A stretch of 64,000 nt of DNA, taken from Granulibacter bethesdensis. Lineage in GTDB: Bacteria; Pseudomonadota; Alphaproteobacteria; Acetobacterales; Acetobacteraceae. The stretch is from positions 1 to 64,000 of the forward strand of contig NZ_CP018194.1 in assembly GCF_001889545.1 (NCBI RefSeq), in the 5' to 3' direction. Shown here in pieces: positions 36,063-44,754 of the stretch. Under the pieces are notes generated by a model that worked only from the letters and a program-made list of their open reading frames with translations, had not been told where the DNA came from and searched no databases. Every line of letters starts with the position of its first letter. Within the stretch, counting starts at the first letter, position 1. The translations under genes were made by a program, and so were the position numbers.

Positions 36063-37406
36063 TCACGATGTTGTGACATGCCCGGCAAGATCCTCACCGG
36101 CTTCCACAGGACCAAATTCGCCATTCAGGGCTGCGGTCAACCGGTTTTTGTCCAACTTGCCTTCCCATCGCGCCACAACGATGGCCGCGACGGCATTACC
36201 GATCAGGTTGGTAAGCGCACGGCATTCCGACATGAATCGGTCTACGCCGAAAATCAGTCCGATTCCTGCAACGGGAATGCTTGGGATCACTGACAGGGTG
36301 GCAGCCAGTGTGACAAACCCTGCTCCGGTTACGCCCGCAGCGCCTTTGGAACTGAGCATGGCAACAGCCAGCAACAGGGCCTGATCACCCCATGATAGCG
36401 GAATGTTCAGGGCCTGGGCAATGAACAGTGCCGCGATGGTCATATAGATGTTGGTGCCATCAAGATTGAAGGAATATCCAGTAGGGATTACCAGACCGAC
36501 CACAGTTTTCTCGCAGCCTGCAGCCTCCATCTTGGCCATAAGCCCGGGCAGAGCAGGTTCGGAGGAACTGGTGCCGAGAACGAGGAGAAGCTCTTCCTTG
36601 ATGTAGCGAATCAGCTTGAGGACGGAAAATCCATTATATCGTGCGACAGCCCCCAGCACGATCAGCACAAACAGGATGGCGGTGATGTAGAATGTCCCCA
36701 CCAGCATCGCCAGATTGAGGATAGACCGGATGCCGAATGTGCCAACCGTGTAGGCCATGGCTCCGAATGCACCGAGCGGTGCTGCGCGCATCAGGATGGC
36801 GACCAGCCTGAAGATACCGGCAGAAAGGGATTCGAGAACTTTCAGCAGGGGTGCGCCCGCTTCCCCGACCGATGCCAGTGCAATCCCGAACAGAACGGAG
36901 AAAAACAGCACCTGAAGGATGTCACCGCTTGCAAGGGCGCTGACAGGTGTGGCCGGAATGATGTTCAGCAGAAAGCCGATCAGGGTGGTATCGTGCGCCC
37001 TTTGTACATATGTCTGCACGAGCGAGGATGAAAGCTTGGCGGGATCGGCATGCATACTGGTGCCTGGCTGCACAATATTGACCACGACCAGACCGACGAT
37101 CAGTGCAAGCGTTGAAAAGCACAGGAAGTAGATCATCGCCTTGCCGATGACCCGGCCAACGGTTTTCATGTCCCGCATGCTGGCAATGCCGGTCACGACC
37201 GTCAGGAAAATAACCGGTGCGATGATCATCTTGACCAGCTTGATGAAAGCATCACCCAGCGGTCCGAAAGATTTCGCGACACCCGGCGCAAAATAACCCA
37301 GCAGGACACTGAGAGCCATGGCAATCAGAACCTGTACGTACAGATGCTGATACCATTTATGTGGTCGGTGGGGCTGTGGTACCTGTGAAACTGGGGCCAT
37401 GGCCAT
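36063..37406 (-). CDS. dctA: C4-dicarboxylate:proton symporter DctA
   Basis: DctA imports succinate, fumarate and malate across the inner membrane. The 447-residue sequence has the DAACS family features: helices beginning [17 protein letters not shown], the serine-rich loop [18 protein letters not shown], and the NLDGTNIYM substrate/Na-site motif. It lies in the middle of the aryl-polyene-like cluster with longer gaps on both sides (125 and 137 bases), so it probably has its own promoter. It would supply C4 acids that feed the same malate pool as the serine cycle. Confidence 0.95.
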   Translation of the reverse strand: MAMAPVSQVPQPHRPHKWYQHLYVQVLIAMALSVLLGYFAPGVAKSFGPLGDAFIKLVKMIIAPVIFLTVVTGIASMRDMKTVGRVIGKAMIYFLCFSTLALIVGLVVVNIVQPGTSMHADPAKLSSSLVQTYVQRAHDTTLIGFLLNIIPATPVSALASGDILQVLFFSVLFGIALASVGEAGAPLLKVLESLSAGIFRLVAILMRAAPLGAFGAMAYTVGTFGIRSILNLAMLVGTFYITAILFVLIVLGAVARYNGFSVLKLIRYIKEELLLVLGTSSSEPALPGLMAKMEAAGCEKTVVGLVIPTGYSFNLDGTNIYMTIAALFIAQALNIPLSWGDQALLLAVAMLSSKGAAGVTGAGFVTLAATLSVIPSIPVAGIGLIFGVDRFMSECRALTNLIGNAVAAIVVARWEGKLDKNRLTAALNGEFGPVEAGEDLAGHVTTS

Positions 37407-37543
37407 TGTCTTGTATTTCCCCCTTATTGTCCCGCATCAGGGCTGCGGGTTATGACAGGGTGCCATATGCCTTTTTCGTTTCGTTATAAAGCCATAATCC
37501 GGGACCAGTCCGGAGTGATGCAGAAAGTCTGTCAGCAAAAAGA

Positions 37544-38188
37544 TTAATCTGGTGTGATCTGCATGATACTGCGATCACCATTGGTCTGGACCGTATCAGT
37601 CTGGCGTAGCTGATGACCGATGCCATCAATGCGGACGACGCTTATAAATCCTGAAATATGTCCGTCGATCGGTTTCAGGGTAAGCCGCCATGCATCTCCC
37701 CCCAATGATTCATACGCAATCCGGTAATGCTTTTCCAGCGTTGCCAGATTGCCGGAAAGCGCACCGCGGACAGTATCTACCAGGGCACCAAGCGCAGGCT
37801 GTGTGGTCAGATCAATAGTGTGGGGTGGTTCAGGCGGATGAATCAGTACCAGAGTATCCCCTGTCACACGCAATGTTTCGGGCGAGGGAGAGGTGATTAT
37901 TTTCTCCAGCCGATCAGGGCGTTGATAGGACAGGATCCCTTCCGAAATAATCGGTCGGGTCAGTTGGGAAAGCGTCTTTTCTTCTCTGAAATGTGCATGG
38001 GACGTCTCGACCTGCGCCAGCCGCGCCATCAACTGATGCAGCGGATCAGATGGCTGGCTGGCCAGGGGCGGGGAAGCGGGTTCCTGGTCTGCGGCTATCG
38101 CCTGAAAGGCTGGAACGCTGCCCGATAGGGACAACGCAATCAGGCTGGCAATCCGGCTGATTGAGAGTGTTTTCACCAGTGCCTTCAT
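37544..38188 (-). CDS. LolA-like periplasmic outer-membrane carrier protein
   Basis: This 214-residue secreted protein resembles the LolA-related members of aryl polyene clusters (ApeL type). The ATG at 38188 starts a good signal peptide (KALVKTLSISRIASLIALSL, with cleavage after an AFQAIA-type site). The mature part has a LolA-like start (LMARLAQVETSHAHFREEKTL) and SYQRPDRLEKI. The first 143 bases of the gene overlap the 3' end of the acyltransferase gene in another frame. A carrier role for a lipid-linked product between membranes is inferred from family and neighbours. Confidence 0.75.
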   Translation of the reverse strand: MKALVKTLSISRIASLIALSLSGSVPAFQAIAADQEPASPPLASQPSDPLHQLMARLAQVETSHAHFREEKTLSQLTRPIISEGILSYQRPDRLEKIITSPSPETLRVTGDTLVLIHPPEPPHTIDLTTQPALGALVDTVRGALSGNLATLEKHYRIAYESLGGDAWRLTLKPIDGHISGFISVVRIDGIGHQLRQTDTVQTNGDRSIMQITPD

Positions 38189-39080
38189 CTGTGTGCCAGA
38201 AATCATAGAAATTGAACCAGTTGTAAGGATAGGCCCGCGCATGGTGTTCCAGCCGGGCGATGAAAGACAGCAGCCATTCATGCACTGCGCCGAGACGATT
38301 CTGTCTTGGCAAGGTGATGCGGTCGGCAAAGGGTTCGATGATGATAGTATAGTGGCGTGGCCCGGTCCTCAGCCCGAAACACAGCAGGACAGGTGCTGCT
38401 GTAACGGCGGCCAACAGCAGCGGCCCTGCCGGAAAATGGGCGATTTTGCCGAGAAAAGGTACACCAAGCATGCGTTGCGGCATGTGGGAACGGTCGGCCA
38501 GCAACCCGATCAATTCTCCCCGGCCAAGCGCTTCCTGCACATCCAGCGCTGTGCTGGCTCGCCCGATATCGATGATGTCCTGAGCAGCCTGCGGATTGAG
38601 ACTGTCCAGTGCAGCCGACAGACCGCTTGTATGTTCTCTCCACATCAGCGGCCTGACCCGGACCGGGCAATTTTCCAGCGTGGTCAGTGCGCGCAGGCTT
38701 TCAAAGCTGCCAAGATGGGCGCCGAATAACAATGCACCCTGACCGGTTCTGGCATGATGGTGCAGAAGGTCCAGACCATGCACGGTAATTTTATAATGGC
38801 TGATCCGGCCGGACAGCAAAAAAACGCGGTCCAGAATCACGCAGGCAAAGCAGTAAAAATGCCGATACAAATCTCGCAAGGTCACGGGCCGGTTGAGCGC
38901 CTGCTGTAAAAACTGCCTGCTTGCCTGCCGCGCCCGTGTTCGGGTGATCAGGTACCACCCTGCTACCACAGGCATGATCAGGAACCTGATCAGCCAGTCC
39001 GCCCGCAAGGTCAGACGGATCAGGAGCGCAGGCAGAAATTGTCCACCGCCTTCCTTTATTTTGGTCCAGTGCGTACTCAT
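38046..39080 (-). CDS. LpxL-like lipid acyltransferase (COG4261 type)
   Basis: This inner-membrane acyltransferase belongs to the HtrB/LpxL superfamily: GALLFGAHLGSFESLRAL contains the conserved H-x(3-4)-E/S region, and PYNWFNFYDFW is the characteristic end of the version found in aryl polyene clusters. Beyond that motif the frame continues for about 46 polar residues, rich in Pro, Ser and Arg, exactly over the signal-peptide region of the next gene. This tail may be a fortuitous read-through. The total length of 344 residues is therefore longer than expected. Confidence 0.78.
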   Translation of the reverse strand: MSTHWTKIKEGGGQFLPALLIRLTLRADWLIRFLIMPVVAGWYLITRTRARQASRQFLQQALNRPVTLRDLYRHFYCFACVILDRVFLLSGRISHYKITVHGLDLLHHHARTGQGALLFGAHLGSFESLRALTTLENCPVRVRPLMWREHTSGLSAALDSLNPQAAQDIIDIGRASTALDVQEALGRGELIGLLADRSHMPQRMLGVPFLGKIAHFPAGPLLLAAVTAAPVLLCFGLRTGPRHYTIIIEPFADRITLPRQNRLGAVHEWLLSFIARLEHHARAYPYNWFNFYDFWHTDEGTGENTLNQPDCQPDCVVPIGQRSSLSGDSRRPGTRFPAPGQPAI

Positions 39081-39117
39081 CGGCTCAGAGGATCATGCTG
39101 GCAGGTGAAGCAATGGA

Positions 39118-39133
39118 TGCTTCACGTGAAACA
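39118..39133. promoter_or_regulatory. parS: parS-like site, one mismatch
   Basis: TGCTTCACGTGAAACA differs from the perfect parS at position 3 only. It lies in the 110-base gap between the dehydratase and acyltransferase genes, about 24 kb from the other parS sites and 36 kb from oriC. Confidence 0.6.
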
Positions 39134-39190
39134 ATCCACAAGGGAGTCATCCTGGCAGCAAGGCCGATCTGGATGTGGTGGAGAAAAAGG

Positions 39191-39547
39191 TTAGACATGA
39201 CCTATCCCTTCCTGAGGGGTAGGCGGGTGCATGGCCCGGACCCTGGCCTTCAGTGATACTCTGCTTCCGGTGGAGAGGATGATGGCGCTCTCTCCATTCG
39301 TGGCTGGCTTAGTGGAGATATCGACCCTATCCCCCGGCAGAACGGGCATGGAAAAACGGGCGGAGACGATATGAACCGGAGCCTGGTCCATCTTCAGAGA
39401 CCGCAAGGCATGATCCAGCAGCAGAACACCCGGCAACAATGGCCTGCCGGGAAAATGCCCGGCCAGGGCGGGGTGATCTTGTGCGACCTCGAACCGGGAC
39501 GGCGGAGGAAGGGTACCCTGCTGATCGTCTGAAACACTGTCATTCAT
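39191..39547 (-). CDS. hotdog-fold hydroxyacyl-ACP dehydratase, ApeI-like
   Basis: This small FabA/FabZ-type hotdog protein of 118 residues carries the catalytic histidine motif GHFPGRPLLPGVLLLDHAL. I chose the ATG at 39547; a TTG at 39568 would add 7 residues and overlap the ligase gene. It sits directly downstream of the AMP-dependent ligase gene and would be the catalytic partner of the ApeP-like protein at 31 kb. The two dehydratase subunits at opposite ends of the cluster match the two-subunit design of aryl polyene systems. Confidence 0.78.
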   Translation of the reverse strand: MNDSVSDDQQGTLPPPSRFEVAQDHPALAGHFPGRPLLPGVLLLDHALRSLKMDQAPVHIVSARFSMPVLPGDRVDISTKPATNGESAIILSTGSRVSLKARVRAMHPPTPQEGIGHV

Positions 39548-39557
39548 ATCGTAATCT

Positions 39558-41024
39558 TTAAGAAGCAATTGTGTTCATACGATGGAGCAGATCCTCTATC
39601 GCGTTGCGCGGAAGTTTACCAAGCGCATTACGGGGCAATGCCTCGACTATCACCACGCGACGCGGCAGGAAGGCCGGGTCGATCCGGGTGCGAAGCCCCT
39701 CCATTATGGTGGTAACAGAACAGCTTGGCGCGACTACCAGCGCGATCAGCTTTGCTTCCAGATTGCTCGCATCGTCTGTTTTGCCGGAGGGCAGATAAGA
39801 GGGAAGGTAAAAAGTACCATCCTCTACTCCCGGCAGTTCCGACAAAATACGGCTCAGCCCGGCCAGAGAAGCGCGCTTGCCGCCGCGTTTGATCATATCT
39901 GCCTGACGTCCGATCAGCCGAAAGGAACGGTCCGGCAGCAGGGCAACAATATCCGCAAGCGGTGTGTCCGGACAGAAAGGAGCCTGCGCAACCGGTTGAT
40001 CAATTTCGATCCCGCCCTGACCGGCCTCCATGCTGCCAGCGGCTTTAAGGTTCACCCCATCCAGCAGATACCAGTTGTCTCCGGCAACCGTCCGGCGGGT
40101 GGCGAATGAGCCGATTTCGGTGGCGCCGTAGATTTCATGCACCTCGGTGCCAAAACGTGTTTCAAACCCGCCCGCGAGGAGCGGGGACAGCGGGGCGGTG
40201 GCTGAAATGGTGCGCGACAGGGGTGGAACCGGCAAGGCCGCATCCTGCATCGCCCGCATATGCAGTGGTGTGCATACCAGCATACGCGGGGCCGGAATCC
40301 GCTCCAGCGCGCGGGTTATATCGGCCGGATAAAAAGCCGGGCCACACCATATGGCTGCTTTGGCATGCAGGGGCAGCAGGACGGACAGCTCAAACCCGTA
40401 CATATGTTGGGACGGAACAGGGGCCACTATGTTGCAAGGCGCATCCGTTTCCGTCGGCAGGGCGAAGCGATTGCCGATGGCCCGGCTGCGATCCACCAGA
40501 GCACGCCATTGTTTGGTATGGGCCACCGGGTTTCCCGTTGATCCGGAGGTGAAGGCAATGGCTGCAATCCGGTCATCGGGAATGTCGTGAGGGGAGCGGG
40601 TCCAGAGGGAAGCGCCGCTCATGTCCCATACCACGAAAGTCCATCCCTGTTGCCGGGCAAGATCAATGATGTCGGTATCTGATGATGACAGCAGTAATGT
40701 TGTTCCCGGATAGGACTGGATCAGATGTTCAAGCCCGTGCAGGGTGCGTTCGGCCGTCATCAGCGCAGGAATGCCCATGATCTGTGCGGCAGCAAAACCC
40801 GTGGCGACCGCCAGCCGATTCCTGGAGGGCAGGGCCAGAAACCGGCATGCCGGTAACTGCCGTGTCAGCAGATCGGCTTCTCCCAGAAACATTGCGACTG
40901 TGACGGACCCGTCCGGGACAGTCGCGTCCGGCGTCAGAAAAAGCGTCTCGTGAAGCTGCCGGTCGGTCAGGGCCGTGCTGGCTGGCGCGCGTCGGGGGAC
41001 CGATAGATCATGAGTCGTAAGCAA
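39558..41024 (-). CDS. AMP-dependent acyl/aryl ligase, ApeH-like
   Basis: This is an adenylate-forming enzyme of 488 residues. The phosphate loop is AFTSGSTGNPVAHTKQW, the aromatic/adenine motif is IYGATEIG, and the C-terminal catalytic lysine lies in LPRNALGKLPR. In aryl polyene and xanthomonadin pathways such an enzyme loads a 4-hydroxybenzoate- or cinnamate-type starter onto a carrier protein, and I infer the same here. It is the first gene of the leftward cluster, 42 bases from the divergent deacetylase frame, so its promoter must overlap that frame's 5' part. Confidence 0.8.
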   Translation of the reverse strand: MLTTHDLSVPRRAPASTALTDRQLHETLFLTPDATVPDGSVTVAMFLGEADLLTRQLPACRFLALPSRNRLAVATGFAAAQIMGIPALMTAERTLHGLEHLIQSYPGTTLLLSSSDTDIIDLARQQGWTFVVWDMSGASLWTRSPHDIPDDRIAAIAFTSGSTGNPVAHTKQWRALVDRSRAIGNRFALPTETDAPCNIVAPVPSQHMYGFELSVLLPLHAKAAIWCGPAFYPADITRALERIPAPRMLVCTPLHMRAMQDAALPVPPLSRTISATAPLSPLLAGGFETRFGTEVHEIYGATEIGSFATRRTVAGDNWYLLDGVNLKAAGSMEAGQGGIEIDQPVAQAPFCPDTPLADIVALLPDRSFRLIGRQADMIKRGGKRASLAGLSRILSELPGVEDGTFYLPSYLPSGKTDDASNLEAKLIALVVAPSCSVTTIMEGLRTRIDPAFLPRRVVIVEALPRNALGKLPRNAIEDLLHRMNTIAS

Positions 41025-41066
41025 AACGTATCCTGACAGGAAGAAGCATAAACCGCGACCGGGGCC

Positions 41067-42068
41067 GTGCGGGTAAATATCAGGTCAGGCCGGACAGTAA
41101 CATTTGATTTTTTGTCATTCTTATCTTTCATTCCCGGTCAAACAGATATTTCATTATCCCATCACGAATGCTACGGGCGAGCCGTGACACGTTTGAAAGC
41201 CGACAGGCTGCTTCCGGCTCGTTCCTTGACCGCTCTGATTCTTGGCAGGCCGGATCATCCCGTTACATTCAGTGTTGATCTGGAAGATCACGGGGGTGGG
41301 CTGGATCGCCTCGCGGGGAATGCCAGCCGTCTGCTGGACTGGCTGGCATCCCACCATGTGCGGGCAACGATTTTCACCGTGGGGGAACTGGGACGCACCG
41401 CCCCGGCGATCGTCCGGCGCTTTGCCGAAGCAGGTCACGAAATCGCCTGCCATGGGGAGGTGCATCAGCGGCTGGAACGGCTGTCCCCGGCGCAGTTGCG
41501 TGCTGGTCTGATCGCGGCGCGTCAGCGGCTGAGCGATCTTTCCGGCCAGTCTGTCGAGGGATTTCGTGCGCCTGAGTTCTCGTTGACGCCGCTGACGCCC
41601 TGGGTGCCGGATGTTCTGGCGGAGGCCGGGTATCTCTGGTCCTCCTCCATCATGCCGACCCGGCTGAGGGGAGGGGAGGCCCCGATTGGCTGGGCCGGTC
41701 TGCCGGCTCGTCCATTTCTGTGGCCATCCGGAGTGCTGGAGATCCCGGTCCCGCTGTTTCGCATTGGCCCTTTCCATGTGCCTTTCATGGGGGGGATGTG
41801 GCTGCGCTACCTGCCTTTGCCCTTGTTACGTCTGGCTATAAAGCGGATGGGAGATCAGCCGTCATGGGCTTACTGTCATCCTTATGATATTGATACCAAA
41901 GAAAAATTGTCACTTTTACCGGGCCGGTCCCGTGTGGCCAGTATGGCGATGTGGGCCAATCGCGGCCGTATGGTCGAAAGAATGACGATTCTGGCAGCAA
42001 ACCCTGCTCCCTGTTTTGGGGAAAGGGTGCCGCTCTGGCGGCGACAGGCCATCACGATACAGAAATAA
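41067..42068 (+). CDS. polysaccharide deacetylase (NodB-homology) family protein
   Basis: The NodB-type fold is recognised from the first motif TFSVDLEDHG (catalytic Asp and metal Asp), the ACHGEVH metal-histidine motif, and the GFRAPEFSLTP motif. A C-terminal region with WAYCHPYDID matches the type found with exopolysaccharide and PEP-CTERM loci. The start is uncertain: GTG at 41067 or GTG at 41184, the latter beginning VTRLKADRLLPARSL and giving 294 residues. It is divergent from the AMP-dependent ligase gene. The sugar substrate is unknown; it could trim a glycan or glycolipid linked to the neighbouring pathway. Confidence 0.8.
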   Translation: MRVNIRSGRTVTFDFLSFLSFIPGQTDISLSHHECYGRAVTRLKADRLLPARSLTALILGRPDHPVTFSVDLEDHGGGLDRLAGNASRLLDWLASHHVRATIFTVGELGRTAPAIVRRFAEAGHEIACHGEVHQRLERLSPAQLRAGLIAARQRLSDLSGQSVEGFRAPEFSLTPLTPWVPDVLAEAGYLWSSSIMPTRLRGGEAPIGWAGLPARPFLWPSGVLEIPVPLFRIGPFHVPFMGGMWLRYLPLPLLRLAIKRMGDQPSWAYCHPYDIDTKEKLSLLPGRSRVASMAMWANRGRMVERMTILAANPAPCFGERVPLWRRQAITIQK

Positions 42069-42194
42069 TAAGTGGGTGGGGCCAATGTTGGCTGATTGCA
42101 GCCAGCGGAAGTCAGGCTGTTTTTCAAGGAAAACGGGGCAGCATCCCGGAATTAAGATTGCGTTGATGCGGCGAATGCAGTAACTGCCCCTTTC

Positions 42195-42211
42195 TTGCGA
42201 ATTATTCGCAA
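42195..42211. promoter_or_regulatory. perfect palindrome before exbB, possible iron-regulator operator
   Basis: TTGCGAAT-T-ATTCGCAA is a perfect 8-1-8 palindrome ending 12 bases before the exbB ATG, just ahead of the GGAGAG ribosome binding site. Its position would block transcription or initiation. The half-site is reminiscent of Fur-type boxes, but the spacing is not the classical one, so the regulator is unassigned. Confidence 0.5.
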
Positions 42212-42223
42212 CCGGAGAGACCG

Positions 42224-43171
42224 ATGAGCATTCGTAGCAATCGGCTGGCAGGTGTGCATGGCGCGCTGACGGCTGTGTTTCTGACAGCGACGTCTTTTTC
42301 GCTGGGAGCTGGTATTTTGTTGCCGGGTATTGTCTCCGCCCAGACGGCTTCCCAACAAACTGCTCCGGCACCAGCATCAGCACCGGCGGCACCCGCCCCG
42401 GTTGGAACCCCGGCAGACGCCGCACCCACGCCGGATGCAACGTCTGCCGCTGCTCCGAAAATTACCGAGGCTGAGGTGGATGCCGATCTGCCGCATGATT
42501 TATCGGTTCAGGCGATGTTCCATAATGCGGACATGGTCGTGAAAGCGGTGATGTTGGGTCTGGTTGCGGCCTCCATCCTGACCTGGACCATTCTTCTGGC
42601 GAAGGGGATCGAGATTGCCGGTGCCCGCCGCTCCCTGCGCCGTGATCTGAGCGAGGCAATGACTGAGCGTTCTCTGGCTACCCTTCAGGCCCGTCAGCAT
42701 GGGCGCGGTATGAGTCCGGGCGTGGCCATGGTCAATGCGGCGGCGGAGGAAATCATCGCGTCCGGTGATCGGACCGGCGGCATTCAGGAACGTGTTGTCT
42801 CCCGTCTGCGTCGTCTGGAGGCCGCTTATGGCCGCCGTATCGGGCGTGGCACCGGCTTTCTGGCGACCATTGGTGCGACTTCACCCTTTATCGGTCTGTT
42901 CGGAACGGTATGGGGCATCATGAACAGCTTCATCGGCATTTCCCAGTCCCATACCACCAATCTGGCGGTGGTGGCCCCCGGCATTGCGGAAGCGCTGCTG
43001 GCAACCGCCACGGGTCTGGTGGCGGCCATTCCTGCGGTGGTCATCTATAACAGCTTTGCCCGGATTACCGGCGGTTATCGTGCGCAACTGACCGATCTGA
43101 CAGCGGCGGTTACCCGGATTGTTTCCAGGGATCTGGATAACCAGCGCTCCTTGCGCCATGCCGCCGAGTAA
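42224..43171 (+). CDS. exbB: TonB-system energizer ExbB
   Basis: ExbB is the proton-channel core that powers TonB-dependent outer-membrane receptors. The 315-residue protein has a signal-like N-terminal helix, an Ala/Pro-rich periplasmic stretch (about residues 44-80), then the three-helix MotA/TolQ/ExbB core with RRLEAAYGRRIGRGTGFLATIG and GLFGTVWGIMNSFIGI. The extended N-terminus is common in the ExbB subtype of alphaproteobacteria. It begins the exbB-exbD-tonB operon. Confidence 0.95.
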   Translation: MSIRSNRLAGVHGALTAVFLTATSFSLGAGILLPGIVSAQTASQQTAPAPASAPAAPAPVGTPADAAPTPDATSAAAPKITEAEVDADLPHDLSVQAMFHNADMVVKAVMLGLVAASILTWTILLAKGIEIAGARRSLRRDLSEAMTERSLATLQARQHGRGMSPGVAMVNAAAEEIIASGDRTGGIQERVVSRLRRLEAAYGRRIGRGTGFLATIGATSPFIGLFGTVWGIMNSFIGISQSHTTNLAVVAPGIAEALLATATGLVAAIPAVVIYNSFARITGGYRAQLTDLTAAVTRIVSRDLDNQRSLRHAAE

Positions 43172-43204
43172 TCTGTTTCAAGCGATCCTGACGGAGTAAC
43201 CATC

Positions 43205-43639
43205 ATGGCGATGGGTGTGGGTGATCTGGAGACCGCAGGCGGCGATGATCTGGCCGAGGCGCATGAAATCAATGTGACGCCCTTTATCGATGTGATGCTG
43301 GTGCTTCTGATCATTTTCATGGTCGCGGCCCCGCTGGCGACGGTGGATGTGGCGGTTGATCTTCCATCCTCGACCTCCAAAATCCACAAACGGCCGGAAA
43401 AGCCGGTTTTTGTCAGTCTGAAGGCGGACAAGACCCTGACTGTGGGTGAGGAAGCGGTGCCTGAGGCTATGTTGGGTCAGGCGGTGTCCCAGATTACACA
43501 TGGCGACAAGGAACAGAGGATTTTCCTGCGCGCTGATAAGACGGTGCCTTATGAGGCGCTGATGAAGGTGATGGATTCCCTGCGGGCAGCGGGATACCTG
43601 AAAATCGGTCTGGTGACTCTGGATGCGGCGGTGAACTGA
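43205..43639 (+). CDS. exbD: TonB-system transport protein ExbD
   Basis: ExbD is the single-helix partner of ExbB with a periplasmic domain. The N-terminus HEINVTPFIDVMLVLLIIFMV contains the essential proton-path aspartate in the membrane helix. The length of 144 residues fits. GGAG precedes the start, and its stop overlaps the tonB ATG by one base (TGATG), so translation is coupled. Confidence 0.96.
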   Translation: MAMGVGDLETAGGDDLAEAHEINVTPFIDVMLVLLIIFMVAAPLATVDVAVDLPSSTSKIHKRPEKPVFVSLKADKTLTVGEEAVPEAMLGQAVSQITHGDKEQRIFLRADKTVPYEALMKVMDSLRAAGYLKIGLVTLDAAVN

Positions 43640-44529
43640 TGGTGTCAGCCGCAACACCTGACCGGACTGTACAGACCATCCGTCCGGTCATCCCGCCGAC
43701 GCTGCTCCCCGGACTGGCCGGGCTGACCCTTGGCCCGAGCGGTTTGCCGGAGTCCCGAACCCGTGCGCTGATGCGCTATTCGGGGGCCTGCCTGGTGATT
43801 CTGGGGCTGCATGTGGCTATGTTCGCCTATGTCAGCCAGCTTCATCCTGTGCCGATTGGCGACAGCAATGATTCTCCTCCGGCGGTGATGATTGATCTGC
43901 CTCCTGCTGCACCCACGCCATCAGCACCGCCCCCTGAAGATGTGACCCGTCCTCAACTGCCGCCGCAGCCAGAGGTTCAGCCGCTTCAGGAAACCCAGAA
44001 ACTGCCCGAGATTCCCCCTTCTCCGGCGCCATCGCCGGAAGCGGTGTTGCCGCCTCCGCCCAAAGCCCCACCGGTTCCGCAGCGTCCCAAACCAAAGCCG
44101 GTGCAGCCGCCAAAGCCAAAACCGGTTCAGAAACCGGCTGAGCATGTCGAGGAAAACCCCAAGGATGCTCCGCCTGCTCCGGCGGCACCGCCATCACCGG
44201 ATGCTGCTCAGGCTGCTTCAGCAGCGCGTCAGGCACAGGCGTCATGGTACGGGAAGGTGGCCGGGCATTTGCTGCGCTTCAAGCGGTACCCCCGTATGGC
44301 CGAGCTTCGGCATGAGGAAGGCGTGGTCAAGGTCCGCTTTGCCGTGGATGAGACAGGTCATGTGACGGGCTTTACGATCGTGACCTCTTCCGGCCATGAA
44401 CTGCTGGATGAGGGCGCGCGGGAATGGATCCACCGCGCACAGCCGCTGCCACCGCCGCCTCAGGAGATAAGCCATGGTCGCCCGATGGTGCTGAGTGTTC
44501 CGCTCAGCTTTACGATCGCTGATCGCTGA
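43639..44529 (+). CDS. tonB: energy transducer TonB
   Basis: TonB spans the periplasm to transmit energy to outer-membrane receptors for iron chelates and heme. The layout is complete: an N-terminal anchor helix (YSGACLVILGLHVAMFAYV), a long Pro/Lys-rich linker with KPKPVQPPKPKPVQKP at about residues 150-170, and the C-terminal TonB box-binding domain with YPRMAELRHEEGVVKVRFAVDETG. The length of 296 residues is normal. A strong terminator follows the stop by 22 bases. Confidence 0.95.
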   Translation: MVSAATPDRTVQTIRPVIPPTLLPGLAGLTLGPSGLPESRTRALMRYSGACLVILGLHVAMFAYVSQLHPVPIGDSNDSPPAVMIDLPPAAPTPSAPPPEDVTRPQLPPQPEVQPLQETQKLPEIPPSPAPSPEAVLPPPPKAPPVPQRPKPKPVQPPKPKPVQKPAEHVEENPKDAPPAPAAPPSPDAAQAASAARQAQASWYGKVAGHLLRFKRYPRMAELRHEEGVVKVRFAVDETGHVTGFTIVTSSGHELLDEGAREWIHRAQPLPPPPQEISHGRPMVLSVPLSFTIADR

Positions 44530-44551
44530 TCATCTTCGTCGGTGATGAATG

Positions 44552-44590
44552 CAGCAAAGGCCGCCATTTCGGGCGGCCTTTGCTGTTTGG
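44552..44590 (+). terminator. hairpin terminator after tonB
   Basis: CAGCAAAGGCCGCC (44552-44565) pairs perfectly with GGCGGCCTTTGCTG (44572-44585), followed by a short TTT. The 14-base stem is strong even though the T-run is short. Confidence 0.75.
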
Positions 44591-44639
44591 GGCTGTCCAG
44601 AGAGGTACATCATCCTGTGTCTGCCTCAAAAGCAATATC

Positions 44640-44658
44640 GCAAATAAGAATTACTTGC
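44640..44658. promoter_or_regulatory. Fur-box-like operator
   Basis: GCAAATAA-GAA-TTACTTGC is a 19-base inverted repeat with one mismatch. It is close to Fur operators of the form GCAAATGAGAATNATTTGC known in Proteobacteria. It overlaps a plausible -35 element (TTGCAA at 44655, TCTAAC 16 bases later), so iron-bound repressor could block transcription of the two genes that follow. Confidence 0.5.
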
Positions 44659-44754
44659 AATTAAACCCTCGAATCGTCTAACACCGTGAAAGAGGGACGG
44701 ACCAACCGGCCGTCCCCCCGATCAGGCGGACCTGCAACGGGCGGAGCGGTGGAT

